A stretch of 34,322 nucleotides of DNA from positions 1 to 34,322 of the forward strand of contig JANYBQ010000199.1 in the NCBI GenBank assembly GCA_025360705.1, in the 5' to 3' direction. The position numbers and the translations under genes were made by a program. The DNA is from Betaproteobacteria bacterium. Lineage in GTDB: Bacteria; Pseudomonadota; Gammaproteobacteria; Burkholderiales; Burkholderiaceae_C. Shown here piece after piece: positions 1 to 6,639 of the stretch (position 1 is the first letter of the stretch; the number at the start of each line of letters is the position of its first letter). The notes beneath the pieces are model-generated. The model was given only the letters and a program-made list of their open reading frames with translations, did no database searches and was not told the DNA's origin.

Positions 1-240
1 GACCCGCACGCCGTGGCAATGGCCACGGGCGTGAATACGCGTCAGGGCAGCCGACGCCTGCTCGAGTTCGCCTTCGAACATGCCATCGCCACCGGGCGCA
101 AGAAGGTCACGATCGTGCACAAAGCCAACATCATGAAGGCCCCCTGACGGGCATCTTTCTCGAAACCGGAGAGGACCTGCGAACATCGGGACTGACGCCG
201 CCATTTTTGAAGCGGTGCACGGCTCTGCGGGCGAATCGTC
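1..240 (+). pseudogene. Isocitrate dehydrogenase (NAD-type) remnant, broken by indel and internal deletion
   Basis: Frame 1 from the window edge reads conserved residues of the isocitrate/isopropylmalate dehydrogenase family: [11 protein letters not shown], then [14 protein letters not shown], and stops with TGA at 145-147. The family continuation (LTxGIFLET) is found in another frame from 144. The later motif NIGTDAAIFEAVHGSA is found in a third frame from 182. In intact relatives some 50-65 residues lie between these two motifs (family knowledge from memory), so a stretch of the central domain is missing as well as the frame being broken. Similarity fades after about 240. The 5' part of the gene lies outside the window. 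In working form this enzyme oxidises isocitrate to 2-oxoglutarate in the TCA cycle; this copy cannot encode it. An assembly error is the main alternative. Confidence 0.8.
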
Positions 241-275
241 CAGCGACGATCCACCGCCATTTTGCTGCTGCGTGA

Positions 276-473
276 TCAGGCCTTCGACGCCGAGTCGTCT
301 TCCTGGTCCAGGCCGCTCGGGACGAAACTGACGCCGTGGTGAACCAGGTAGTCACGGATCAAGCGTCGGACCACTTGCGAGGGGGTCACGTCCTGTCGGG
401 CGCACAGGGTCTCGAAAGCCTTTTTCTTTGCCGGGTCCACTAACACGGTCAGGCGCGCTGTCTTGAGTTCCAT
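276..473 (-). CDS. Small ribbon-helix-helix (CopG/Arc-like) DNA-binding protein
   Basis: A 65-residue protein. The N-terminal stretch KTARLTVLVDPAKKKAFE has the alternating pattern of the RHH beta strand. It is followed by two predicted helices (residues about 15-26 and 30-45) with the turn DVTPSQVVRR, as in CopG/Arc/MetJ-fold dimers. The tail after residue 50 is acidic (DQEDD). The start at 473 is chosen over an upstream frame extension because GGAGAG sits 4-5 bases before it and the RHH fold begins there. A promoter and a 15-bp palindrome lie just upstream, which suggests self-repression. No toxin gene is adjacent, so an antitoxin role is not supported. It sits between the icd remnant and dctM. 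Target and function are unknown; the fold call is fairly secure. Confidence 0.7.
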   Translation of the reverse strand: MELKTARLTVLVDPAKKKAFETLCARQDVTPSQVVRRLIRDYLVHHGVSFVPSGLDQEDDSASKA

Positions 474-482
474 GTGCTCTCC

Positions 483-497
483 ATATGGTATCCATAT
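483..497. promoter_or_regulatory. Palindromic operator candidate upstream of the RHH gene
   Basis: Perfect arms ATATGG and CCATAT are separated by TAT. The site lies 10 bases upstream of the RHH start codon and overlaps the edge of the predicted -10 box. A second, weaker palindrome (TGCAT-gat-ATGCA, 531-543) lies just upstream of the -35. Placement fits autorepression by the RHH protein (inference). Confidence 0.45.
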
Positions 498-523
498 TAT
501 CATTTTAGTGTAATACAGAGCAA
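496..523 (-). promoter_or_regulatory. Putative sigma-70 promoter for the RHH gene
   Basis: On the minus strand TTGCTC (523-518) and GATAAT (501-496) are 16 bases apart, 23 bases before the start codon, in an AT-rich island within GC-rich surroundings. The rest of the 474-716 gap shows no gene that I can support. Confidence 0.45.
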
Positions 524-716
524 TATAGATTGCATGATATGCAGGGAAACCCCGATCCTTCATGACAAGCGTCTTCTGGTCGGTCGTGTAGTAGAAGTAG
601 CAGACCACGCCCGCGGCACCAGGCCAGAGGCATAGTAGACCCTGCCGCGGACCGTGGAGAGCAGCCAACCATGCATCTGCTGCACGGTTCAACCGCTGGC
701 GGTGCACGCGCCCGAT

Positions 717-2000
717 CTACATCACGCCCAGAAGTCTTGGCAGCCAGATCGACAGGGGCGGCCAATACGTGACGAGCGCCAGGAACACCAGCATCGTTAC
801 CAGCCAGGGCCATACCGCGACGGTTAGTTCCGTGATGCCCATCTTCGTGATGCCCGAGGCCACGTAAAGATTGAGACCAACCGGGGGATGGCACATGCCG
901 ATTTCCATGTTTACCACCATCAGGATGCCGAAGTGCACCGGATCGATGCCAAGCTTGATCGCGATCGGAAACAGGATCGGCGCCAGAATCAAAACGATCG
1001 ACGAAGGCTCCATGAAATTCCCGGCGACGAGCAGCAGCACGTTGGCGATCACCAGGAAACCGATCGTTCCCACTCCGGTGCCAATCATCGCGTCAGCCAT
1101 CATTTGGGGGATGTTTTCGTGGGTCATCAAAAACGAAAATAGCACCGCGTTGGTAATGATGTAAAGCAGCATCGCGCTCATGTTGGCTGACGCCAGCAGC
1201 ACCCGCGGCACGTCCTTGAGACGCAAATCCTTGTAAATGAACACCGCCGCGATGAATGCCCAGACCGCGCTTACCGCGGCGGCCTCCGTGGGCGTGAACA
1301 TGCCCGAATAGATGCCACCCATCACGATGACGATCAGCAGCAGCCCCCAAATCGACTCTCGAAAAGCGGTGAGACGTTCGCTCCAGGTCGCCTTCGGCTG
1401 GCGCGGATAGTCGTTCTTGCGGGCCAGGTACCACGTGGTCAGACCCAGCATGGTGGCCAACACAAGGCCAGGCACGACACCGGCTATAAACAGCGCGCCC
1501 ACGGAAGTATTGGTTGACACCGAATACATCACCATGACGATCGAAGGCGGGATCAGAATGCCCAGCGCGCCGGAGGTAGTGATTACGCCGGCGCCAAAAC
1601 GCGGCGGGAAGCCGCCCTTGACCATCGCCGGCAGCAGGATCGAACCAATCGCCACCACCGTCGCCGGAGAAGAACCCGACACCGCCGCGAACAACGCGCA
1701 AGCGACCACGCCAGAGAGTCCCAGCCCGCCGTAAAAATGGCCCACCATCGTGCTCGCGAAGCGGAGCATTCGCCTCGCCACCCCACCGTGGGTGAGAAAG
1801 TTGCCGGCGAGGATGAAGAACGGGATCGCCATGATCTCGAAATTCTCTATGCCGGTGAACAGCTTCAGTGCCACCGCTTCAACAGGAACCTGAGTCAGGA
1901 AGAACAGGAATGACAGTACCGTCAAACCGAGCGAGATCGACACCGGCATCCCGGTGAGCATCAACACCGCCAGAAGGCAGAAGATAAGCAATGCGTTCAC
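717..2000 (-). CDS. dctM: TRAP transporter large permease (DctM family)
   Basis: A 427-residue, strongly hydrophobic protein of the usual DctM length. It has the family's features: an MLTGMPVSISLGL-like start, SGSSPATVVAIGS and GILIPPSIVMVMYS in the middle, and HPPVGLNLYVASGI near the C-terminus. About 11-12 membrane segments are expected. It forms the ion-driven channel of a tripartite transporter in the inner membrane, probably Na+-coupled as in known TRAP systems. The start is GTG, and GTGA overlaps the dctQ stop, which indicates translational coupling. The genes run dctP-dctQ-dctM. The substrate is likely a C4-dicarboxylate or another organic acid, judged only from DctP. Confidence 0.93.
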   Translation of the reverse strand: MNALLIFCLLAVLMLTGMPVSISLGLTVLSFLFFLTQVPVEAVALKLFTGIENFEIMAIPFFILAGNFLTHGGVARRMLRFASTMVGHFYGGLGLSGVVACALFAAVSGSSPATVVAIGSILLPAMVKGGFPPRFGAGVITTSGALGILIPPSIVMVMYSVSTNTSVGALFIAGVVPGLVLATMLGLTTWYLARKNDYPRQPKATWSERLTAFRESIWGLLLIVIVMGGIYSGMFTPTEAAAVSAVWAFIAAVFIYKDLRLKDVPRVLLASANMSAMLLYIITNAVLFSFLMTHENIPQMMADAMIGTGVGTIGFLVIANVLLLVAGNFMEPSSIVLILAPILFPIAIKLGIDPVHFGILMVVNMEIGMCHPPVGLNLYVASGITKMGITELTVAVWPWLVTMLVFLALVTYWPPLSIWLPRLLGVM

Positions 2001-2647
2001 GGCCGGTCTCCCGCGCTTTGGCTGCCGCTGCGAGGGCCGGAAGTGTTGACGGCCAGATCTTCCTCGACCCCTTCAACGTGGCCGTGATCGTGGTGCGGCA
2101 AATCGCCCGTGCGCACGAAGTTCAGGCATACCTGCAGAAATCGGAAGCACATCAGACCTGAACCAAACGGCACGGCGCAATAGACGACCCAGGTCGGCCA
2201 CTCGAGGTCGGGGGTAGTCGGCCCGGCGAACAGACCCTCCGTGTCCAGACCAAGGAACACAAAGACCGCGTAGTGGGCGCCGTTCTCCCATACAAAGCGC
2301 GCGCCCAGCGCGCAGACAATGCCTGTGAATAGCGCTCCAGCCAACAGGCCGAAGATGACAGCCTTGACCCGGTAGCTCTCGCTCAGCCGATCGATGAGCA
2401 CATCGACGCCGACATGGATGCCCGTGCGCACGCCGTAGGCGGCGCCAAACTTGGCCATCCAGACGAACATGATGATGCAAAGCTCTTGTGCCCAGCTCAG
2501 GTTCAAGCGGAGGAGCCAGTCCTGCACGCCCGGGATTGCCAAGCCCGCGGCGTAACGGTGAATCACAGCGACAAAAATGACCAAGGTTGCCGCGCCCATC
2601 AGGAAGGTGATGAGCCATTCCTCGAGATGGTCCAGCACTTTCAGCAT
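1997..2647 (-). CDS. dctQ: TRAP transporter small permease (DctQ family)
   Basis: A 216-residue membrane protein with about four hydrophobic segments (residues about 13-35, 50-70, 93-115, 145-165). It carries the DctQ-type signature WAQELCIIMFVWMAKFGAAYG followed by GIHVGVDVLID. It is somewhat longer than typical DctQ proteins because of a hydrophilic C-terminal tail with HHDHGH. The small permease pairs with DctM to form the membrane part of the transporter. GGAGGG lies 7 bases before the ATG. Its end overlaps dctM. It is separated from dctP by 328 bases filled by a large inverted repeat, unusual for genes normally only a few dozen bases apart. Confidence 0.9.
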   Translation of the reverse strand: MLKVLDHLEEWLITFLMGAATLVIFVAVIHRYAAGLAIPGVQDWLLRLNLSWAQELCIIMFVWMAKFGAAYGVRTGIHVGVDVLIDRLSESYRVKAVIFGLLAGALFTGIVCALGARFVWENGAHYAVFVFLGLDTEGLFAGPTTPDLEWPTWVVYCAVPFGSGLMCFRFLQVCLNFVRTGDLPHHDHGHVEGVEEDLAVNTSGPRSGSQSAGDRP

Positions 2648-2667
2648 TCGGCATCCCTCCAGGACTC

Positions 2668-2933
2668 AGAGCGTGAGAGGCAATCGAATGCGCCCGCGCC
2701 GGGTTGCCACGGGTGCTGGGGTAGGCGCGACGCGCAGCCAAGGCCGGTGCCTTGGCAAGTGGCGCAACACCCCCCAGCGCCCTTGGCCACCCCGGCCCTA
2801 CGGGTGAGGCCCCAAAACAGGCCCACTCGTTGTTGCAAAGCCTTGTCGGAGGCCAACCCCGGCTGCGTTTTGCGCCTAGATTGGGCTTGTTTTGGGACCT
2901 CACGCGGGTGCATTGGATTGCCTATCACGCTCT
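2668..2933. repeat. Nested inverted-repeat element in the dctP-dctQ gap
   Basis: The outer arms 2668-2698 and 2903-2933 are inverted copies with 28 of 31 bases matching. Inner arms 2804-2825 and 2882-2903 are inverted copies with 20 of 22 matching. A perfect hairpin (CCAAGGC-CGGT-GCCTTGG) occupies 2738-2755. No coding sequence is convincing inside, so the 2648-2975 gap contains only this element and the dctQ ribosome-binding site. The form fits a non-autonomous dispersed repeat or a composite BIME-like element. No flanking target duplication was recognised. Such a structure between dctP and dctQ could attenuate transcription or protect the dctP mRNA end, giving more binding protein than permease (inference). 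Confidence 0.75.
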
Positions 2934-2975
2934 CAGGTTCTCAAGACGTCACCACGAGGGCCGCCACCGGTTGGG

Positions 2976-3980
2976 TCAAAGCTTGGCGGGGTCGAAGCCG
3001 GTCTCTTTGTAGACCTCCTGGATCATTTCCTTGCCGATACGCGATTCCATTTCCTTGTGCACCTTGACCAAGACCTTCTTCAAGGCCATGCGCTCCTGCG
3101 CGGTGGGTATGTAAATCTGCGTCTTGCCCGAGGCTTTCACTTTCTCGAGCGCACCGTCGTTCTCTTCCTTGGCGATCTTGTTGGCGTAGGTGGTTGCTTC
3201 CTTCATCGCCTGCTCGAGCTGGCCACGAACGTCGGCGGGCAGCGCGTCCCAGAACTTCTTGTTGGTGATCACGGCGTAGCCCAGGTAGCCGTGATCGGTG
3301 AGCGTCACATACTTCTGCACCTCGTGCATTTTCTGGGTGTACAGATTGGAGTGCGGATTTTCGGTACCGTCGACCACACCCGTCTGCAGCGCCTGGTAGA
3401 CCTCGGAGAACGCCATGACCTGCGGGATCGCGCCAAGCGCCCGCATCTGCGCCTCCAGCACCTTGGACGACTGGATACGCATCTTCAAGCCCTTGAAGTC
3501 GTCAGGCGACTTCAAGGGCTTGTTCGCCGAGAACGACTTGAACCCGTTGTCCCAATACGCCAGACCCTTGATGCCCTTGGGCTCAAGCTTGGCAAAGAGC
3601 GACTTGCCTACCGGCCCCTGGGTGACCTTTTCAAGTTCCGCCGAGTTGTCAAAGATGAACGGCAGGTCGAACACCTCGAACTCCTTGACCCCAAGCGGGC
3701 CGAACTTGGCCAGCGACGGCGCGAGCATCTGCACCGCACCGATCTGCAGTGCCTCCATTTCTTCCTTGTCTTTGTAGAGCGTGCTGTTGGCATAGACCTC
3801 GACTTTGACCTTGCCCCCGGTCAACTCGCCAGCGCGCTTGGCGAAGAATTCCGACGCCTTGCCCTTGGGCGTGTCTTTGGCCACGACATGGCTGAATTTG
3901 ATGACTATGGGCTGCTGCGCGGCGGCGGCAAAAACCAGCGCGGCGGCGGCCACCCCGAGCAAAAGATGACGGAACTTCAT
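2976..3980 (-). CDS. dctP: TRAP transporter periplasmic solute-binding protein (DctP family)
   Basis: 334 residues. The N-terminal signal peptide has a basic start (MKFRHLL), a hydrophobic core and an Ala-rich end near residue 21. The mature part shows DctP features: IKFSHVVAKDTPKG, the central MRIQSSKV with the Arg that binds the substrate carboxylate in the family, and GVVDGTENPHSN. It captures an organic acid in the periplasm and delivers it to DctQM. GGAGA lies 7 bases before the ATG. The start codon overlaps, as ATGA, the stop of the 51-codon frame opened by the sdhB stump, so this gene now lies directly downstream of sdhA in a possible mixed operon. The substrate is not determinable from sequence alone; C4-dicarboxylates are the first guess. 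Confidence 0.92.
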   Translation of the reverse strand: MKFRHLLLGVAAAALVFAAAAQQPIVIKFSHVVAKDTPKGKASEFFAKRAGELTGGKVKVEVYANSTLYKDKEEMEALQIGAVQMLAPSLAKFGPLGVKEFEVFDLPFIFDNSAELEKVTQGPVGKSLFAKLEPKGIKGLAYWDNGFKSFSANKPLKSPDDFKGLKMRIQSSKVLEAQMRALGAIPQVMAFSEVYQALQTGVVDGTENPHSNLYTQKMHEVQKYVTLTDHGYLGYAVITNKKFWDALPADVRGQLEQAMKEATTYANKIAKEENDGALEKVKASGKTQIYIPTAQERMALKKVLVKVHKEMESRIGKEMIQEVYKETGFDPAKL

Positions 3981-4132
3981 GGTTGTATCTCCAGTGAAAA
4001 AGTGGAAGAGAAGCTTGAGCTGGGACGCCGCTTCGAGACGGCTGAAATGCTGCGCCTCGCCAGATCACCTCGGCGCGTTGCTTGAACCGGCGCGGTTACG
4101 CGGTGGTAGATCTGGAATATGCGCTTGGCCAT
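3977..4132 (-). pseudogene. sdhB stump: first 9 codons of succinate dehydrogenase iron-sulfur subunit running into dctP
   Basis: Fifteen bases after the sdhA stop a frame opens with MAKRIFQIY, the usual N-terminus of betaproteobacterial SdhB. From codon 10 (HRVTAPV...) it no longer resembles SdhB: the expected YDPD stretch and the cysteine-rich cluster motifs are absent. The frame stays open for 51 codons and ends with TGA overlapping the dctP ATG. Nearly all of sdhB has therefore been lost and its first codons joined to the dctP leader, with the breakpoint near 4105. The stump cannot provide the iron-sulfur clusters of succinate dehydrogenase. Whether the 51-residue peptide is made is unknown; its translation would couple sdhA to dctP. 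Confidence 0.75.
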
Positions 4133-4147
4133 AGGGGGTACCTGGGT

Positions 4148-5953
4148 TCAGAACGTGCGGACCTTGGGCGGAACACTTTCCACCGTCAGTGGCTTCATCC
4201 GCACCGGCTTGTATTCGAGGCGGTCGCCCTGGCTGTACCAGAGCGTGTGTTTGAGCCAATCGACATCGTTGCGACCCAGCGGATGTTCGGGATCGTCAGC
4301 AGGCCGGTCGTAGTCCTTCACCATGTGGGCGCCCCGGCACTCATGGCGGGCCGCCGCGGACACCATGGTTGCGCGGGCCACCTCGATCAGGTTATCGACC
4401 TCCAGCGCTTCGACGCGCGCGGTATTGAAGACCTTGGACTTGTCCTGCAGACCGATGGCTTTGACACGCTCGGCGATAAGCGCAATCTTCTGCACGCCTT
4501 CATCCATGATCGCCTGGGTACGAAACACCGCGGCATGGCTTTGCATCGTCTTGCGGATATCGTCGGCGACCACTTGCGCGTATTCGCCCGAGGTCGACCG
4601 ATCCAGGCGCGCCAGACGATCCATGGAGCGGTCGGCGGCATCGACCGGCAGCGGTTTGTGCGCCGCGTTCTTGTCGTTCAATTCGACTATATGGTTTCCG
4701 GCCGCACGACCGAAAACCACCAGATCAAGCAGGGAGTTGCAACCGAGCCGGTTGGCACCATGCACACTGACGCAGGAGCATTCGCCCACCGCGTACAGCC
4801 CGTTCACCGGAGAAACCGGGTCCCCGTTTTTCGGCACGACGACCTGACCGTGAATATTGGTGGGAATCCCGCCCATCTGATAGTGCAGCGTGGGTACCAC
4901 GGGGATCGGCTCCTTGGTAATGTCCACGTTGGCGAAGTTATGCCCGATCTCGTAGATCGAAGGCAGGCGCTTCATGATTGTCTCGACTCCAAGGTGGGTC
5001 AGGTCGAGCACGATGTAATCCTTGTTCGGACCGCAGCCGCGCCCTTCCTTGATTTCCTGGTCCATCGAACGCGAGACGAAGTCACGCGGCGCGAGGTCTT
5101 TCAACGTGGGTGCATAACGCTCCATGAAGCGCTCGCCGTTGCAGTTGCGCAAAATCCCACCTTCGCCACGGCAACCCTCGGTCAGAAGCACCCCGGCGCC
5201 GGCCACACCGGTGGGATGGAACTGCCAGAACTCCATGTCCTGTAGCGGCAAACCGGCACGCGCCGCCATGCCCAGGCCATCGCCGGTGTTGATGAACGCG
5301 TTGGTGCTTGCCGCGAAAATCCGCCCGGCGCCGCCGGTGGCCAGCAGGGTTGTTTTCGCCTGCAGGATATGCACGTCGCCAGTCTCCATCTCAAGCGCGA
5401 CGACGCCGAGCACGTCGCCCTCGGCGTTGCGGATCAGGTCCAGCGCCATCCACTCGACGAAGAAGTTGGTGCGCGCCTTGATGTTCTGCTGGTAAAGCGT
5501 ATGCAGCATCGCGTGTCCGGTGCGATCGGCTGCCGCGCAGGCCCTTTGCACCGGCTTTTCGCCGTAGTTGCCGGTGTGGCCCCCGAACGGGCGCTGGTAA
5601 ATCGTACCGTCGACGTTGCGGTCAAAAGGCATGCCGAAATGCTCCAACTCGTAGACCACCTTCGGCGCTTCGCGGCACATGTATTCGATGGCGTCCTGGT
5701 CACCGAGCCAGTCCGACCCCTTGATGGTGTCGTAGAAGTGAAAGTGCCAGTTGTCCTCGCTCATGTTGGACAGCGACGCTGCAATGCCGCCTTGCGCGGC
5801 CACCGTGTGCGAACGGGTCGGGAAGACCTTGGTGACAACCGCCACGTTCAGGCCGGCATGGGCCAGTTGTAGCGAGGCACGCATGCCGGAGCCGCCGGCA
5901 CCGACGATGACGACGTCGAACTTGCGTATGGGTAGCGAAGAACTGATTTGCAC
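4148..5953 (-). CDS. sdhA: Succinate dehydrogenase flavoprotein subunit
   Basis: 601 residues, the normal length. It has the dinucleotide-binding GAGGSG at 18-23, the RSHTVAAQGG segment whose His (about residue 49) carries covalent FAD in the family, the HPTGVAGAG active-site region, and the C-terminal RHECRGAH and VRTF ending. It oxidises succinate to fumarate in the TCA cycle and needs SdhB plus the SdhCD anchor. The GTG start at 5953 is chosen because GGAGG lies 5 bases upstream and the protein then begins like relatives; the longer frame reading is sdhD in another frame. The stop of sdhD (TAG) shares one base with the GTG. The reading frame is intact although both sdhB and sdhC beside it are stumps, so activity depends on partner subunits encoded elsewhere. 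Confidence 0.95.
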   Translation of the reverse strand: MQISSSLPIRKFDVVIVGAGGSGMRASLQLAHAGLNVAVVTKVFPTRSHTVAAQGGIAASLSNMSEDNWHFHFYDTIKGSDWLGDQDAIEYMCREAPKVVYELEHFGMPFDRNVDGTIYQRPFGGHTGNYGEKPVQRACAAADRTGHAMLHTLYQQNIKARTNFFVEWMALDLIRNAEGDVLGVVALEMETGDVHILQAKTTLLATGGAGRIFAASTNAFINTGDGLGMAARAGLPLQDMEFWQFHPTGVAGAGVLLTEGCRGEGGILRNCNGERFMERYAPTLKDLAPRDFVSRSMDQEIKEGRGCGPNKDYIVLDLTHLGVETIMKRLPSIYEIGHNFANVDITKEPIPVVPTLHYQMGGIPTNIHGQVVVPKNGDPVSPVNGLYAVGECSCVSVHGANRLGCNSLLDLVVFGRAAGNHIVELNDKNAAHKPLPVDAADRSMDRLARLDRSTSGEYAQVVADDIRKTMQSHAAVFRTQAIMDEGVQKIALIAERVKAIGLQDKSKVFNTARVEALEVDNLIEVARATMVSAAARHECRGAHMVKDYDRPADDPEHPLGRNDVDWLKHTLWYSQGDRLEYKPVRMKPLTVESVPPKVRTF

Positions 5954-6315
5954 TACAACCTCCAAAGCACCTGAACCGCCCAACCCGCGCAGCCCGCCAG
6001 CCAGACCATTGAAAATACCTGCAGCACCAGCCTGACCCCGACCGGCTTGACATAGTCCATCCAGATGTCGCGTATGCCCACCCAGGCGTGCCACGCCAGC
6101 GCAATCACCACGGCGAAGGTCAGCACTTTCATCCACTGGGCGGAAAAGATGCCTGACCACCTGGCGTAAGTCGATTCGCCGGGCATCAACACCTGTGCCA
6201 GCAGGACGATCGTGAAAACCGCCATCAGCCCAGCGGTCACGCGCTGGCTCAGCCAGTCCCTCAAGCCGTAGTGCGCGCCAACGACGATGCGTTGGGTTCC
6301 GTAGTTCTTCGACAT
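5953..6315 (-). CDS. sdhD: Succinate dehydrogenase membrane anchor subunit D
   Basis: 120 residues with three membrane segments (about 29-49, 66-86, 95-115). The N-terminus has KNYGTQRIVVGAHYGLRDWLSQRVTAG, where the Arg/His-rich start and WLSQRVTA are typical of SdhD. HAWVGIRDIWMDY contains the His expected to bind heme b and the Tyr near the quinone site in the family. The start at 6315 is chosen by similarity; the frame extends upstream through the sdhC stump but has no SdhD-like sequence there. It normally forms, with SdhC, the quinone-binding membrane anchor for SdhAB. It overlaps sdhA by one base. The gene appears complete, but its partner sdhC is truncated immediately upstream. Confidence 0.88.
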   Translation of the reverse strand: MSKNYGTQRIVVGAHYGLRDWLSQRVTAGLMAVFTIVLLAQVLMPGESTYARWSGIFSAQWMKVLTFAVVIALAWHAWVGIRDIWMDYVKPVGVRLVLQVFSMVWLAGCAGWAVQVLWRL

Positions 6316-6325
6316 GGCCGACTCC

Positions 6326-6411
6326 TCAGTACAGACCGAACAGTTTCGCGCCGGCCAGCAGCCACGGCAGGGCGCCTGCCGCGAGCGTGAGCAACGCCGA
6401 AATACGGCCGC
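6326..6411 (-). pseudogene. sdhC stump: C-terminal ~25 residues only
   Basis: A frame ending at TGA (6328-6326), ten bases before the sdhD start, reads a hydrophobic helix finishing in GAKLFGLY, the usual end of betaproteobacterial SdhC. Going upstream, similarity and frame end at a stop at 6414-6412. The conserved SdhC N-terminus and its heme/quinone motifs (such as the HRxSG-type segment) are absent. Only the last membrane helix is left, so the cytochrome b556 subunit is not made from here. Together with the sdhB stump this shows that the sdh operon has been cut on both sides. Confidence 0.72.
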
Positions 6412-6459
6412 TTCAAGACTGCGCGGACCGTTGTCGATCAAGCCTGCATCGACTTTAAT

Positions 6460-6478
6460 ATGATAATTACATTATCAT
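6460..6478. promoter_or_regulatory. Palindrome in the AT-rich gap between the sdhC stump and pal
   Basis: Perfect arms ATGATAAT and ATTATCAT flank TAC. The arms look like Fur-box hexamers but the three-base spacer does not fit the one-base 7-1-7 Fur layout, so the regulator is unknown. On the minus strand it sits between a weak TTTCAA/TATTAA pair with 17-base spacing that could serve sdh. Confidence 0.4.
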
Positions 6479-6506
6479 TGAAATTGTGCGGTAAATGTAT
6501 TACATT
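6478..6506 (+). promoter_or_regulatory. Putative promoter towards the pal remnant
   Basis: TTGAAA (6478-6483) and TACATT (6501-6506) are separated by 17 bases in an AT-rich island. The -10 overlaps the palindrome at 6493-6507. No intact gene follows for about 600 bases. Confidence 0.3.
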
Positions 6507-6507
6507 T
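6493..6507. promoter_or_regulatory. Second palindrome in the AT-rich gap
   Basis: Perfect arms AAATGTA and TACATTT around a single T, 14 bases after the previous palindrome. Two clean dyads so close together suggest a real control region left over from sdh or the gene once opposite it. No regulator is recognised. Confidence 0.4.
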
Positions 6508-6639
6508 GTTTTATATCATACGTTGGCCTTCTCCCGTTAGCTACAAGCGAGCCGGGCGGGATATGGCGTCAATCAGGACACTTACATCACGAAGGCTGGG
6601 TCATGTATCTCAATCGGTTCGTTCTTCCGTTATCGCCCA

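Noticed and set aside
276-473. Antitoxin of a toxin-antitoxin pair.
   Set aside because: No toxin-like frame lies on either side; only the RHH fold can be supported.
2892-5245. Long plus-strand frames opposite dctP and sdhA.
   Set aside because: Both are antisense to well-recognised full-length proteins and show no known domain or ribosome-binding site.
6460-6478. Fur box.
   Set aside because: The hexamers resemble Fur half-sites, but the three-base spacer does not match the standard arrangement and no iron gene is nearby.
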